In this document: positions 37,181-46,097 of the stretch, piece after piece
How positions within the stretch are numbered: position 1 is the first letter of the stretch
Layout: each line of letters begins with the position of its first letter
NCBI RefSeq assembly: GCF_000214495.1
Contig: NZ_AFIJ01000029.1
Coordinates: 40,969-104,968 of the forward strand
DNA length: 64,000 nt
Origin: Megasphaera lornae
Lineage (GTDB): Bacteria; Bacillota; Negativicutes; Veillonellales; Megasphaeraceae
Direction: 5' to 3'
The notes under the pieces: generated by a model
Told to the model about the DNA's origin: nothing
The model's database searches: none
What the model saw: the letters and a program-made list of their open reading frames with translations, nothing else
Program-made: the position numbers and the translations under genes

Positions 37181-38059
37181 CTATTCTTCCATAAACATTT
37201 TATGGGGTCGCAAACGATGATGTTTTTTATCAAAATGAACAATGCCGATCAACTGCCGGTCTTCTCCGTACGCGCGTAAAACCGTCTCCTCCACTGCCCG
37301 GGTTTCCGGCACGGGAACCGCACGACCGCAACGCAGGTCCCGGCATTGTGCGGCCGATAAATACACCGGCGGCAAATGGCCGATCGCCCGATCGGCCGGT
37401 AAGACATAGTGTTCCGGCGCTGTCGCCAAGGCTTCCAATGTAACGGCATCTTCAATATGAAACATTCCGGCGCGTACGCGCACTAAATAGGACATACAGG
37501 CACACGTGCCCAACGCTTCGCCTATATCGCGGATTAACGAACGAATATAGGTGCCCTTGGAACACGTAACGGCAAGCAGGCCCCGTCCCCCTTCATACGC
37601 CAGTAAGCGAATCGCATGAATGGTCACCTGTCGTTCGGGCATGACCACCGGCACTTGTTTTCGGGCCAACGTATAGGCCTTGACGCCGCCAATAGTAATT
37701 GCCGAATACACGGACGGGCGTTGGCGGATGGTCCCGGAAAAAGCGGGCAGGACCGCCGCCACGTCCGCAAAGGTCAACGGCGGCAGCGGCCGCGTTTCTA
37801 TGACCGTGCCCGTAATATCTTCCGTATCCGTCGCCAGTCCCAAAATAAATTCACCGTGATAGGTTTTGCAATCACTGTCGCCGTATTCAATTAAGCGGGT
37901 GGCATTTCCCAAATACACGGGCAATACGCCGGCCGCCAACGGGTCCAAGGTCCCGGCATGCCCCACTTTTTTGATGCCGTAAAGATGCCGCAAACACCCT
38001 ACCACATCATGGCTGGTCATACCCGTCGGTTTAATAACATTTACAATTCCTCGCATCAT
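37181..38059 (-). CDS. truB: TruB, tRNA pseudouridine-55 synthase
   Basis: A 292-residue enzyme forming pseudouridine 55 in the T-loop of tRNAs. The N-terminal NVIKPTGMTSHDVV and the catalytic-aspartate segment KVGHAGTLDPLAAGVLPV are intact, and YTLARK and CSKGTYIRSLIRDIG follow. The first ATG overlaps the nrnA stop (ATGA). A second ATG follows directly and could equally be used. Confidence 0.96.
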   Translation of the reverse strand: MMRGIVNVIKPTGMTSHDVVGCLRHLYGIKKVGHAGTLDPLAAGVLPVYLGNATRLIEYGDSDCKTYHGEFILGLATDTEDITGTVIETRPLPPLTFADVAAVLPAFSGTIRQRPSVYSAITIGGVKAYTLARKQVPVVMPERQVTIHAIRLLAYEGGRGLLAVTCSKGTYIRSLIRDIGEALGTCACMSYLVRVRAGMFHIEDAVTLEALATAPEHYVLPADRAIGHLPPVYLSAAQCRDLRCGRAVPVPETRAVEETVLRAYGEDRQLIGIVHFDKKHHRLRPHKMFMEE

Positions 38060-39000
38060 AAGGCGTTAATAATTTCCTTTATTAATTTTTCTTTTGTCTC
38101 TTGCAACGATCCCGACACGGTAGCGCCGGCGGCCCGTATATGCCCGCCGCCGCCGAAAACGGCGGCAATCGCATTGACATCCGTGTGTTTGGAACGCAGG
38201 CTGAGCCGCGTTTCCGTCGCCGTCACATAGCGAACCGTAAAGGCCACGTCTACGCCCTTAATAATGCGGGCATAGTCGATATAACTCCCCGTGTGATCCC
38301 CCGTAAGGGCCAATAATTCCGGCGTAAAGACAATCCCCGCCATACGGCCGTCCGCAAAGCGTTCGATATGTCGCAGCACCTCCGACAGGACGGTCAGGTC
38401 CGCAAAATCGCGGGCTTCCAGCGATTCCGAGATCCGGGCGGGACGCGCGCCGGCGGCTACCGCCGCGGCGGCCATGCGCAACGTATGCGCCGTCGTATTG
38501 CCGAATTTGAAAAAGCCGCAATCCGTAGCAATGGCCGTATATAAAGCATCCGCCATTTCCGGCGTAATCGACACGGACCACTGTAAAAAAAGCTCGGTCA
38601 GCACTTCTCCCGCCGCGGCATACGCAGGCAATACATATTCCCAATCGGCAAAATGACGATTGGAAATATGATGGTCAATGTTCAGGACCTTGCCTTTAAT
38701 TAACGCCGCCGTACGCCCGATACGCGCCGTATCCGTCGCATCTAAAATGACCGTCAGCCACGACGCGTCGGTCTGCACCTCCTGCGGTTTCCGAATCTGC
38801 GCCGCCGCCGGCAAATACTTATATTTTTCTTCTATTTCGTCATCAATCACAAGAACCGGGTGTTTGCCCCATTGACAAAGACAACCGTACAAGGCCAGCA
38901 CACTGCCGACGGCATCGCCGTCGGGGCTGACATGTGCCGTCAGCAGAATATGGTCATAGGTTTGTAAAATTTTTTTTATATCCTGCGGATGTATTTGCAT
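38056..39000 (-). CDS. nrnA: NrnA-like DHH phosphoesterase (oligoribonuclease / pAp phosphatase)
   Basis: A 314-residue DHH/DHHA1 enzyme that degrades short RNAs and 3',5'-pAp. Metal motifs are AHVSPDGDAVGS, ILDATD, NIDHHISNRHF and the DHHA1 end GGGGHIRAAGA. It takes the place of E. coli Orn in Firmicutes. It lies 3 bp after rbfA and overlaps truB by 4 bp, a conserved order. Confidence 0.94.
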   Translation of the reverse strand: MQIHPQDIKKILQTYDHILLTAHVSPDGDAVGSVLALYGCLCQWGKHPVLVIDDEIEEKYKYLPAAAQIRKPQEVQTDASWLTVILDATDTARIGRTAALIKGKVLNIDHHISNRHFADWEYVLPAYAAAGEVLTELFLQWSVSITPEMADALYTAIATDCGFFKFGNTTAHTLRMAAAAVAAGARPARISESLEARDFADLTVLSEVLRHIERFADGRMAGIVFTPELLALTGDHTGSYIDYARIIKGVDVAFTVRYVTATETRLSLRSKHTDVNAIAAVFGGGGHIRAAGATVSGSLQETKEKLIKEIINAL

Positions 39001-39003
39001 ACG

Positions 39004-39351
39004 TTACTCCTTTTTTTCCACATCCCGAAGCAGGCGATCAATTTTCATGCCGTAATCCAGCGATGTATCTTCCGCAAAGGTAATCGACGGTGCATAGCGA
39101 ATTCCCAACCGCTTGCCCACAGCCGTCCGGAAATATCCCGCCGACTGCCGCAATACCTGTAACGTTGCCCGTTTTTCTTCGGGACTGCCGTACAGACTGA
39201 CATACACCGTAGCTTCCCGCAAATCCCCGGTAATTTTGGCATCCGTGACCGTCACAAAACCGACCCGCGGATCTTTTATTTCCCGCAACAACATGGCCGA
39301 TACTTCCTGTTTTATAAATTCCTGAATTTTTCGTACACGTACTTCCCCCAT
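39004..39351 (-). CDS. rbfA: RbfA, 30S ribosome-binding maturation factor
   Basis: A 115-residue KH-type protein needed for late 16S rRNA processing. REIKDPRVGFVTVTDAKIT and LRVAT-type ATVYVSLYG are the family core; KRLGIRYAPSITFAEDTSLDYG is the C-terminal half. The start follows GGGAGGAATACCCT, 14 bp after infB. Confidence 0.95.
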   Translation of the reverse strand: MGEVRVRKIQEFIKQEVSAMLLREIKDPRVGFVTVTDAKITGDLREATVYVSLYGSPEEKRATLQVLRQSAGYFRTAVGKRLGIRYAPSITFAEDTSLDYGMKIDRLLRDVEKKE

Positions 39352-39365
39352 AGGGTATTCCTCCC

Positions 39366-41792
39366 TTATTCCGGAGCAATTTCCACCATTTCGTAGGCCT
39401 CTATTTCATCGCCTTCTTTAATATCCCGATATTTATCCAACGTAACACCGCATTCATAGCCTTCCGCCACTTCTTTGACATCATCTTTAAACCGGCGAAG
39501 ACTGTCGATTTCCCCTTCATACACGACAATACCGTTGCGAATCAGGCGAACTTTGGCGGTTTTGGTAAGTTTTCCTTCTTTTACATACGAACCGCCGACA
39601 ATAACTTTCGGAGTGGAAATAACTTTCCGCACTTCGGCACGGCCGATTACTTTTTCTTCATACTTCTTTTCCAACATGCCTTTAATCGCCGCTTCCACGT
39701 CGTTTATGGCATCATAAATCACGCGATACATACGCATATCCACATTTTCATGTTCCGCCGCCTTGCGGGCCGCCGCATCGGGGCGCACATTAAAACCGAT
39801 AACCAGGGCATTGGAAGCGGAAGCCAGCATAATGTCCGATTCCGAAATAGCGCCGACGCCGGCATGTACAATGGCAATCCGCACTTCTTCACTCTTAATG
39901 CCCAATAACGATTGCCGCAACGCTTCCACCGAGCCTTGCACATCCCCTTTAATAATAATCGGCAATTCTTTCAACTCGCCCTGCTGAATTTGACTGAACA
40001 AATCATCCAACGTCACCTTGGCATTGGCACGCAAAGCCGACGACCGTTTCTTTTCCAGCCGCTTTTCCGCCACGGAACGAGCCGTTTTTTCATCGGTCAC
40101 ATCCAAAATATCGCCGGCTTCCGGCACATCGTTTAAGCCCAGAATCTCTACCGGAATGGACGGTGCCGCCTTCTTCATCCGTTCGCCCCGTTCATTGGTC
40201 ATGGCCCGCACTTTGCCGAAACAAGGGCCGACAATAATCGTATCGCCGACATGTAACGTGCCCTTTTGTACCAATACGGAAGCCACCGGGCCGCGGCCCT
40301 TATCCAACTTCGCTTCAATAACCACCCCTTGCGCCGGCCGATCGGGATTGGCTTTTAATTCGGACACTTCCGCCAGGACCAAAATGTTTTCCAACAATTC
40401 GTCCAAGCCGATTTTTTTATGCGCCGACACCGGCACCATAATCGTGTCGCCGCCCCACGCTTCGCCGACCAGTCCGTATTCCGTCAATTGTTGCATGACA
40501 TATTCCGGATTTGCGCCTTCTTTATCAATCTTATTGATGGCCACAATAATCGGCACGCCTGCCGACTTGGCATGGTTAATGGATTCGACGGTCTGCGGCA
40601 TCACGCCGTCATCGGCGGCCACCACCAGGACGGCAATATCCGTGACTTGCGCGCCGCGCGCCCGCATGGCCGTAAAAGCTTCGTGCCCCGGCGTATCCAT
40701 AAAGACAATTTTTTTGCCGTTATAGCTGACCTGATACGCCCCGATATGTTGGGTAATCCCGCCGGCTTCATGACTCGTAACATTGGTTTGCCGAATGGCA
40801 TCCAACAGACTGGTTTTACCGTGGTCGACATGGCCCATGATCGTCACCACCGGCGGCCGCACTTTCAACGTTTCCGGCGCGTCCACAATTTCTTCAATTT
40901 CCGTCGGATCCGCCGGCGCCTCTTCCGGCGTCACCGTAACCCCGAATTCATCGGCAATTAACGCGGCCGTATCAAAGTCGATTTCCTGATTAATCGTCGC
41001 CATAATACCGCCGAGCAATAATTTTTTGATGACTTCGCCCACTTCCCGGCCTAACCGTTCGGCAAACTCTTTCACAATAATCGTTTCCGGAACGGACACT
41101 TCCGTAGGATACGTTTTCTTCTTCGTTGCCGGCGCGTTTCCTTCTACAGGATGCGCATTTTTGGAGGCATGCCGATTCTTATGCTTACCTTTTCCCAAAA
41201 CATTGGACAACAACGTATGCGGACGGGCATTGCCGTTGCGATTATTTTTCCCGTTTTGATTGCCGCCTTGCCCGCGCTTTTTCCTGCCGTCGTTTTTCTG
41301 CGCGCCTTCCCCCCGGGAATGGCCGAAAAACTTGGTCCGTTTGCCTTCGCCCTGCTTCCCTTGCGGGGATGCCGTTTCGGCCTGCTTCCGCTGCGCCGTC
41401 TCCGCCTGCTGTTTTCCCTGTTGCCGATTGGCTCCGTTATGCTGTTCCCGGTGCTTTTGTTCGCCACTCCGTTGCGGTGATCCCGGTTTGCCGTCGCCGC
41501 TTGCCGCCTTGGCGGACATCGTCCCCGTATGCGGTTTCTTTTTTATGGGTTGTACCGTTTCTTGTTTATGTTGACTCGCCTTCACGTGATGACCGGTTCC
41601 TTCCGTCTCTATTTTTCCTGCTTTTTTTTTCGCTTGTCCTGTAGGTGAAAAATTTTTAGTAAGGATCGCTTCCATATGGGCATCTACACCGGAAAAATTA
41701 GTCGCCTTAATATTATGTTGCTTTAATACATCCAGCACTTTTTTTACCGGTACATTGTAGTCCTTAGCCGCTTCATATACTCGTTTGCTCAT
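39366..41792 (-). CDS. infB: Translation initiation factor IF-2
   Basis: An 808-residue initiation GTPase that brings fMet-tRNA to the 30S subunit. The N-terminus ([18 protein letters not shown]) is the IF2_N domain. Residues about 70-240 form a Gln/Lys/Gly-rich low-complexity linker. The G domain has [22 protein letters not shown] and NKIDKEG. Domains II-IV follow to the C-terminus. The ATG after AAAGGGGGTAAGCAG is chosen because the protein then begins with the known IF2 N-terminal motif. 13 bp after the L7Ae-like gene. Confidence 0.96.
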   Translation of the reverse strand: MSKRVYEAAKDYNVPVKKVLDVLKQHNIKATNFSGVDAHMEAILTKNFSPTGQAKKKAGKIETEGTGHHVKASQHKQETVQPIKKKPHTGTMSAKAASGDGKPGSPQRSGEQKHREQHNGANRQQGKQQAETAQRKQAETASPQGKQGEGKRTKFFGHSRGEGAQKNDGRKKRGQGGNQNGKNNRNGNARPHTLLSNVLGKGKHKNRHASKNAHPVEGNAPATKKKTYPTEVSVPETIIVKEFAERLGREVGEVIKKLLLGGIMATINQEIDFDTAALIADEFGVTVTPEEAPADPTEIEEIVDAPETLKVRPPVVTIMGHVDHGKTSLLDAIRQTNVTSHEAGGITQHIGAYQVSYNGKKIVFMDTPGHEAFTAMRARGAQVTDIAVLVVAADDGVMPQTVESINHAKSAGVPIIVAINKIDKEGANPEYVMQQLTEYGLVGEAWGGDTIMVPVSAHKKIGLDELLENILVLAEVSELKANPDRPAQGVVIEAKLDKGRGPVASVLVQKGTLHVGDTIIVGPCFGKVRAMTNERGERMKKAAPSIPVEILGLNDVPEAGDILDVTDEKTARSVAEKRLEKKRSSALRANAKVTLDDLFSQIQQGELKELPIIIKGDVQGSVEALRQSLLGIKSEEVRIAIVHAGVGAISESDIMLASASNALVIGFNVRPDAAARKAAEHENVDMRMYRVIYDAINDVEAAIKGMLEKKYEEKVIGRAEVRKVISTPKVIVGGSYVKEGKLTKTAKVRLIRNGIVVYEGEIDSLRRFKDDVKEVAEGYECGVTLDKYRDIKEGDEIEAYEMVEIAPE

Positions 41793-41805
41793 CTGCTTAC
41801 CCCCT

Positions 41806-42120
41806 TTATACCATCGCTTGCCGCTCTTTCCGCATCGCCCGTGCCAAACCCGCATCCGTCACGCCGATGACTACATGATACTTGTTGCCTGCCGCTCGTC
41901 CCAATTCTTCTTTCGTATATATGTCAATAATCGTAATATTTTTTTGTGCACACCAATGCCGATACTTTTCCCTATTATCCTTGCCGCTGTCCGACGCCAA
42001 AAATAAAAGCGGCACCTTGCTCTTTTGCACATATGCGGACACGGCGAAATCGCCGCACAACACTTTTCTTGCCCGATAGGCGATGCCCAACAGGTTTAAA
42101 ATCTTTTCCCGTCCCGTCAT
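41806..42120 (-). CDS. L7Ae/L30e-family RNA-binding protein (YlxQ-like)
   Basis: A 104-residue protein of the ribosomal L7Ae/L30e/S12e fold, equivalent by position and size to Bacillus YlxQ, a kink-turn RNA binder. [21 protein letters not shown] is the N-terminal family pattern and [14 protein letters not shown] the central one. Its start overlaps the ylxR stop by 4 bp, so it depends on ylxR translation reaching its real end. Role is probably ribosome-related. Confidence 0.88.
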   Translation of the reverse strand: MTGREKILNLLGIAYRARKVLCGDFAVSAYVQKSKVPLLFLASDSGKDNREKYRHWCAQKNITIIDIYTKEELGRAAGNKYHVVIGVTDAGLARAMRKERQAMV

Positions 42121-42376
42121 AGCAACGCATGCCGCAATTTTTCATAAATTTCCGCCGCTACGTCCGTCTTCAGAGAACGTTCCAACCGATGTTCTTTATA
42201 GGCCTTTTCCAGGCACGACAACCGGCGACACAAGTACACGCCCCGCCCGGCTTTTCTCCCCGTGTCGTCTATGACCACTTCGCCTTCGGGCGTACGAACA
42301 ACCCGGATCATTTCTTTTTTACTTTTTGTTCCTGACAGCCGGCACATACCCGGAGCGGTAACTTTCTCGGTTTCAT
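42117..42376 (-). CDS. ylxR: YlxR (DUF448) RNA-binding protein, in two frames joined at a slippery site
   Basis: From the ATG at 42376 (after TAGGAGG, six bases) frame 0 encodes MKPRKLPLRVCAGCQEQKVKK and then meets TGA after one more codon, giving 22 residues. The -1 frame continues without a break as EMIRVV..., the normal YlxR body with GRGVYLCRRLSC. The switch point is A_AAA_AAG (42314-42320), the most shift-prone bacterial heptamer. An AGGA lies nine bases upstream, as in dnaX, and a CGCC-CGAA-GGCG hairpin 21 bases downstream. Joined length is 86 residues, normal for YlxR. Alternatives are a one-base deletion in an A-run (true mutation or assembly error). A separate start inside the second frame would lose the conserved first half of the RxCxxC region. 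Confidence 0.8.
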
Positions 42377-42386
42377 AAAAAACCTC

Positions 42387-43520
42387 CTATTCCGTATCTC
42401 CTGCGGGGGAAACGGGCACGGATAATTCACTTAAAATATCCGGTTCCCCCTCATTGTCCTTGCTATTCCCGTCTTTCGCCTGACTTTCACTCTTAATATC
42501 GATTTTCCAATTCGTCAATTTTGCCGCCAACCGTGCATTCTGCCCGGCCTTGCCGATGGCCAACGAAAGCTGATAATCCGGAACAATCACGGCGGACATT
42601 TTATTTTCTTCGTCAATGGTGACGGAAACCACTTGCGCCGGACTCAACGCATTGGCAATATATACTGCCGGATCTTCATCCCACTTGACAATATCAATTT
42701 TTTCATTCTGCAATTCGGTGACAATATTTTGTACGCGTACGCCTTTCGGTCCTACACAGGCGCCTACACAATCGACATTCGTATCCCGGGAAAATACGGC
42801 AATTTTGGAACGCCGTCCCGGTTCCCGCGCTACCGACTTCAATTCCACCACGCCGTCATAAATTTCCGGCACTTCCAGTTCAAACAGCCGTTTCAACAAT
42901 CCCGGATGCGTGCGGGACACTAAAATTTGCGCGCCCTTGGTCGTTTTTCGCACTTCCACGACATAACATTTCAGGCGCTGCCCGACATAATACTGTTCCT
43001 CCGCAATTTGTTCCGACACCGGTAACACCGCTTCCGCCTTCCCTAAATCGACATACACGATTTTATTTTCAATGCGTTGTACCAACCCGGTAATAATATC
43101 GTCCGTGCGATTATAAAACTCGTCATACACAATGCTGCGTTCCGCTTCCCGCAAACGCTGAATCATCACCTGTTTGGCCGCCTGCGCCGCAATACGGCCG
43201 AAATTATGAGGCGTCACATCCACCTTCACCATGTCGCCGATTTCATACGCGGCATTCTGTTTTCTCGCCTCGGCCAAGACAATTTCTTCATTTTCATTCG
43301 TCACTTCGGCAACCACCGTCTTCGCCGCGACAATCCGATAGTCGCCGGTTTCACGATTGAGTTCCACATCCGCCATAGGATTCGCTTCCGGTTCTTTTTT
43401 GTATGCCGTTATTAATACAGCTTCCAGCGAATCGCAAATCACATCGGGAGAAACTCCTTTTTCTTTCGATAAAAACGCGATGGCGTTCAGCAATTCTTTA
43501 TTCACGTGTACAACCTCCAT
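42387..43520 (-). CDS. nusA: NusA, transcription termination/antitermination factor
   Basis: A 377-residue factor binding RNA polymerase and nascent RNA. It has the N-terminal domain (about 1-125), S1 domain (about 130-200, GLVQRIENKIVYVDLGKAEAVLP) and two KH domains (CVGACVGPKGVRVQNI and LAIGKAGQNARLAAKLT). It lacks the C-terminal acidic repeats of E. coli NusA, as is normal in Firmicutes. Its start shares a base with the rimP stop. Confidence 0.97.
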   Translation of the reverse strand: MEVVHVNKELLNAIAFLSKEKGVSPDVICDSLEAVLITAYKKEPEANPMADVELNRETGDYRIVAAKTVVAEVTNENEEIVLAEARKQNAAYEIGDMVKVDVTPHNFGRIAAQAAKQVMIQRLREAERSIVYDEFYNRTDDIITGLVQRIENKIVYVDLGKAEAVLPVSEQIAEEQYYVGQRLKCYVVEVRKTTKGAQILVSRTHPGLLKRLFELEVPEIYDGVVELKSVAREPGRRSKIAVFSRDTNVDCVGACVGPKGVRVQNIVTELQNEKIDIVKWDEDPAVYIANALSPAQVVSVTIDEENKMSAVIVPDYQLSLAIGKAGQNARLAAKLTNWKIDIKSESQAKDGNSKDNEGEPDILSELSVPVSPAGDTE

Positions 43521-43987
43521 TAAAAATCAATATGCAACCGAACTTGCGCGATTTGTGTATAATCCAGCGGCGTTTCCGTGCCGTTTATACGCACCACCAG
43601 ACATGGCCCGTCTTTTTTTACCAATTCGCCTACCCAATCTTTTTTGCCTTCCCGGGGAGCAAAAAAATGAATGTCCACCGTTCTGCCGGCATACCGGAGA
43701 AAATCTTTATCTTTTTTCAAAATCCGATCCAATCCCGGCGAGGACGCTTCCAATAAATAATTATCCCGAATCGGGTCTTCCCGATCCAACACTTTGCTCA
43801 ATTTTTCACTAACTTGCTGACAGTCTTCCAAATCGACGCCGCCTTCTTTGTCGATGAAAACCCGCAAATACCAATCTTTTTCCCGTACATATTCCACATC
43901 CACCAACTCCAGCGACGTGGAAGCCAACAGCTGTTCCGCCTTTTCCGTGACCCATGTTTCAATCTGTTCCCGTTTCATTTGCCCCAT
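43520..43987 (-). CDS. rimP: RimP, 30S ribosomal subunit maturation factor
   Basis: A 155-residue protein required for early 30S assembly. LVDVEYVREKDWYLRVFID and DCQQVSEKLSKVLDREDPI with YLLEASSPGLDRIL form the family core. The first of two nearby ATGs is chosen, with GGGAG seven bases upstream; codons further up belong to the leader hairpin region. First gene of the nusA-infB group. Confidence 0.95.
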   Translation of the reverse strand: MGQMKREQIETWVTEKAEQLLASTSLELVDVEYVREKDWYLRVFIDKEGGVDLEDCQQVSEKLSKVLDREDPIRDNYLLEASSPGLDRILKKDKDFLRYAGRTVDIHFFAPREGKKDWVGELVKKDGPCLVVRINGTETPLDYTQIAQVRLHIDF

Positions 43988-44018
43988 CTTACATCTCCCA
44001 TACACCGTGTAAAAGATA

Positions 44019-44039
44019 AGAGTGGGTACACCCCACTCT
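44019..44039 (-). terminator. Hairpin before rimP (attenuator or weak terminator)
   Basis: An eight-base perfect stem (AGAGTGGG / CCCACTCT) with a five-base loop is followed on the minus strand by TTATCTTTTA. It lies between the stop of the upstream gene and rimP, so it could limit read-through into the ribosome-factor operon. Confidence 0.55.
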
Positions 44040-44062
44040 CCGATCCCGGCAATCGCCGCCAT

Positions 44063-44788
44063 TTATATCACATCCGTTGTCTTTGTCGTACGTATTGCCG
44101 CCCGTTTTTCTTCCACCTCCCGCCGTATCCGTGTCAATACGGGCAGTAGCCGTGTTTGCAGCGCGTCCTGCAAATCCGCCACCGAAGTACTGTCAAAATC
44201 ATGTACCGAATGGGGAAAATTATATACCCGCTGCTCCGCAAAAAAATCATCGCGCAATACATTATACATCAGCGACAAGCCGCTCTCGGTGGCCGCCTCA
44301 TAATAGGAAAGAATCATATACGACCCGTTCACAATCCGCACCGCTTCGCACGGCTGCAAATAGCGTATAAATCCTTCATACGTGGACGGCAAAAAACTGT
44401 CCCACCGTACCTCCGGCAAGCCTTTTTCCTTGACAATTGCCGTAAAATTATGTTCGCAATGCACATAATAATCCGTCATGATCCGCACCAACCGGGTTGC
44501 CACCAAGTGTCGGAACCGCTCCCAATCGTCCGTAATAAAATCAATTAAGGCAAATTCCAGCATACCCAAATCCGTGCGCACGGAAAATTCCGCCGCCGAC
44601 GGCGTGTATACGGCCCGTACGGACCACGGCTTCGCCGCCAACCGATAGCGAAAAAGACAAAACTCCTCTTCATCGCCCTCCCGGTATACGGTCTGAAATT
44701 CTGCCGATAATTGAAAAGCTCCCACGGAGGGTGGGAGAACAGAAGTGATATTCCATTGTTTGAGGGTTTCAATCAATGTCTTATCCAT
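44063..44788 (-). CDS. Conserved-looking hypothetical protein, 241 residues
   Basis: I do not recognise the family. The protein is soluble, with no signal peptide or membrane helix, about 12% acidic, and rich in aromatic residues. Coding is supported by length, codon use like the neighbours, and same-strand placement between a tRNA gene and rimP. The start MDKTLIETL is chosen because codons further upstream lie inside the tRNA sequence. It has no visible Shine-Dalgarno site; only about ten bases separate the tRNA 3' end from the ATG, so tRNA processing would leave a nearly leaderless mRNA. Confidence 0.7.
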   Translation of the reverse strand: MDKTLIETLKQWNITSVLPPSVGAFQLSAEFQTVYREGDEEEFCLFRYRLAAKPWSVRAVYTPSAAEFSVRTDLGMLEFALIDFITDDWERFRHLVATRLVRIMTDYYVHCEHNFTAIVKEKGLPEVRWDSFLPSTYEGFIRYLQPCEAVRIVNGSYMILSYYEAATESGLSLMYNVLRDDFFAEQRVYNFPHSVHDFDSTSVADLQDALQTRLLPVLTRIRREVEEKRAAIRTTKTTDVI

Positions 44789-44797
44789 AATTAGTAA

Positions 44798-44882
44798 TGG
44801 TGCGGTTGGTGGGATTTGAACCCACACGATCAAAGATCACTGCCGCCTGAAGACAGCGCGTCTGCCGTTCCGCCACAACCGC
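44798..44882 (-). tRNA. tRNA-Leu (anticodon CAG), CCA encoded
   Basis: The minus strand folds into a class II tRNA of 85 nt. It has an acceptor stem GCGGTTG/CAACCGC, a D-arm with GGCAGA, an anticodon stem CTGTC/GGCAG around loop TTCAGGC (anticodon CAG), a long variable arm GATC-TTT-GATC and a T-arm GTGGG TTCAAAT CCCAC. The discriminator A and an encoded CCA follow. The long variable arm and CAG anticodon identify leucine. Confidence 0.97.
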
Positions 44883-44898
44883 AAAAAAAAATAAAAAA

Positions 44899-45480
44899 CT
44901 AAAAATCGTACAACGCTTTGTACTGCTGCTCATTCAGCAATACCATTTTAACATATTCCCGCGTTTCTGAAAAGGGAATTTCCTCAATTTTTGAAAAATC
45001 TTTCGGCCAACCGTATGTTTCCCGCCATCCGTCCACCGTACCTCTCCCGGCATTATACGCAGCCAGGGCCAACACGGTATTGCCTTGATATACCTTCAGT
45101 AAGTACGCCAAATACCAGGTACCCATACGAATGTTCGTCCGTACATCGGCCAGCTGCGCCGGCGTAAAGTCCCGCCATTTCATTTTTTCGGCAATCCAGG
45201 TCCCCGTTTCCGGCATAATCTGCATTAAGCCTTGCGCGCCCCGATGCGAAGCGGCCGTTTCATTAAACTTACTTTCCGCCAAAATAACGGCCGCCACCAA
45301 CGCCGGATCCACGCCGTCGGCATGCGCGTATTGCCGCACCATATAATCATACTGCAGAGGATATACGAATTGCCGCATCAAATCCTTTTTCCACGTCTGA
45401 AAATACGTCAGGCACAGACAAAGAATAAGCACGGCAATGCCTATTTTGATCCCTGCACCGCTTCCTGTTGTTCTGCTCAA
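44899..45480 (-). CDS. Lytic transglycosylase, Slt70 catalytic-domain type
   Basis: A 193-residue membrane-anchored muramidase. An N-terminal helix (IKIGIAVLILCLCLTYF) anchors it; the SLT domain has the catalytic glutamate in ILAESKFN, then GAQGLMQIMPETG and ALAAYNAGRGTV. The TTG start is chosen because TTGA overlaps the coaE stop and GGGAGG stands five bases upstream; a longer frame runs deep into coaE. It cleaves peptidoglycan in the periplasm. The pairing with coaE/mutM/polA is positional, not functional. Confidence 0.88.
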   Translation of the reverse strand: MSRTTGSGAGIKIGIAVLILCLCLTYFQTWKKDLMRQFVYPLQYDYMVRQYAHADGVDPALVAAVILAESKFNETAASHRGAQGLMQIMPETGTWIAEKMKWRDFTPAQLADVRTNIRMGTWYLAYLLKVYQGNTVLALAAYNAGRGTVDGWRETYGWPKDFSKIEEIPFSETREYVKMVLLNEQQYKALYDF

Positions 45481-46097
45481 ACCGACCTCCCGAACATTGC
45501 CGTGCGCGCTTGCAGCAGCCGCCACTGCGCGACGACTTGACGCGCCGTAGCCGCCAACGTTCCCGTATTATCGATCACGACTCGAGCCGCCTTTTTTTTA
45601 TCGTCAATCGGCAACTGGGCGTGAATTCTGGCTTCCGCCGTATGCCGATCGTAGCCGTTGCGCGCCATCAGCCGCCGCAACTGTATATCCGGCGTCACAT
45701 ACACCAGCCATACTTCATCGACATACTTTTGATATTCTACCTCAAATAAAAGCGGCATGTCAAGAACCGCCACCGCCGCGCCGCGTGCTTCCCACTGCCG
45801 TACGGCGACGGCAATCGCCTCATATATATAAGGAAATAAAATACGTTCCAATTGTTGCTTTTTCGCCGCCTCGGCAAACACCGCTTTCCCCAGCTTCTCC
45901 CGCCGTAACGCGCCCGTTTCGTCCACATACTCGTTGCCGAAAACGGCCGCCACCCGGGCGAGCCCGGGCGAGCCCGGCGCTACCGCTTCCCGCGCCAACA
46001 CATCACAGTCGATAATGGCGGCCCCGTACGTGCGAAGCATCTTGACTACCGTACTTTTCCCCGTGGCGATACCGCCGGTCAACCCGATTTTATACAT
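45477..46097 (-). CDS. coaE: CoaE, dephospho-CoA kinase
   Basis: A 206-residue P-loop kinase catalysing the last step of coenzyme A synthesis. GLTGGIATGKSTV is the Walker A loop at residues 5-17, and VVLDMPLLFE-type (VAVLDMPLLFEV) is the substrate side; LRRLMARNGYD contains lid arginines. It overlaps mutM by 8 bp and the transglycosylase by 4 bp. Confidence 0.95.
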   Translation of the reverse strand: MYKIGLTGGIATGKSTVVKMLRTYGAAIIDCDVLAREAVAPGSPGLARVAAVFGNEYVDETGALRREKLGKAVFAEAAKKQQLERILFPYIYEAIAVAVRQWEARGAAVAVLDMPLLFEVEYQKYVDEVWLVYVTPDIQLRRLMARNGYDRHTAEARIHAQLPIDDKKKAARVVIDNTGTLAATARQVVAQWRLLQARTAMFGRSV

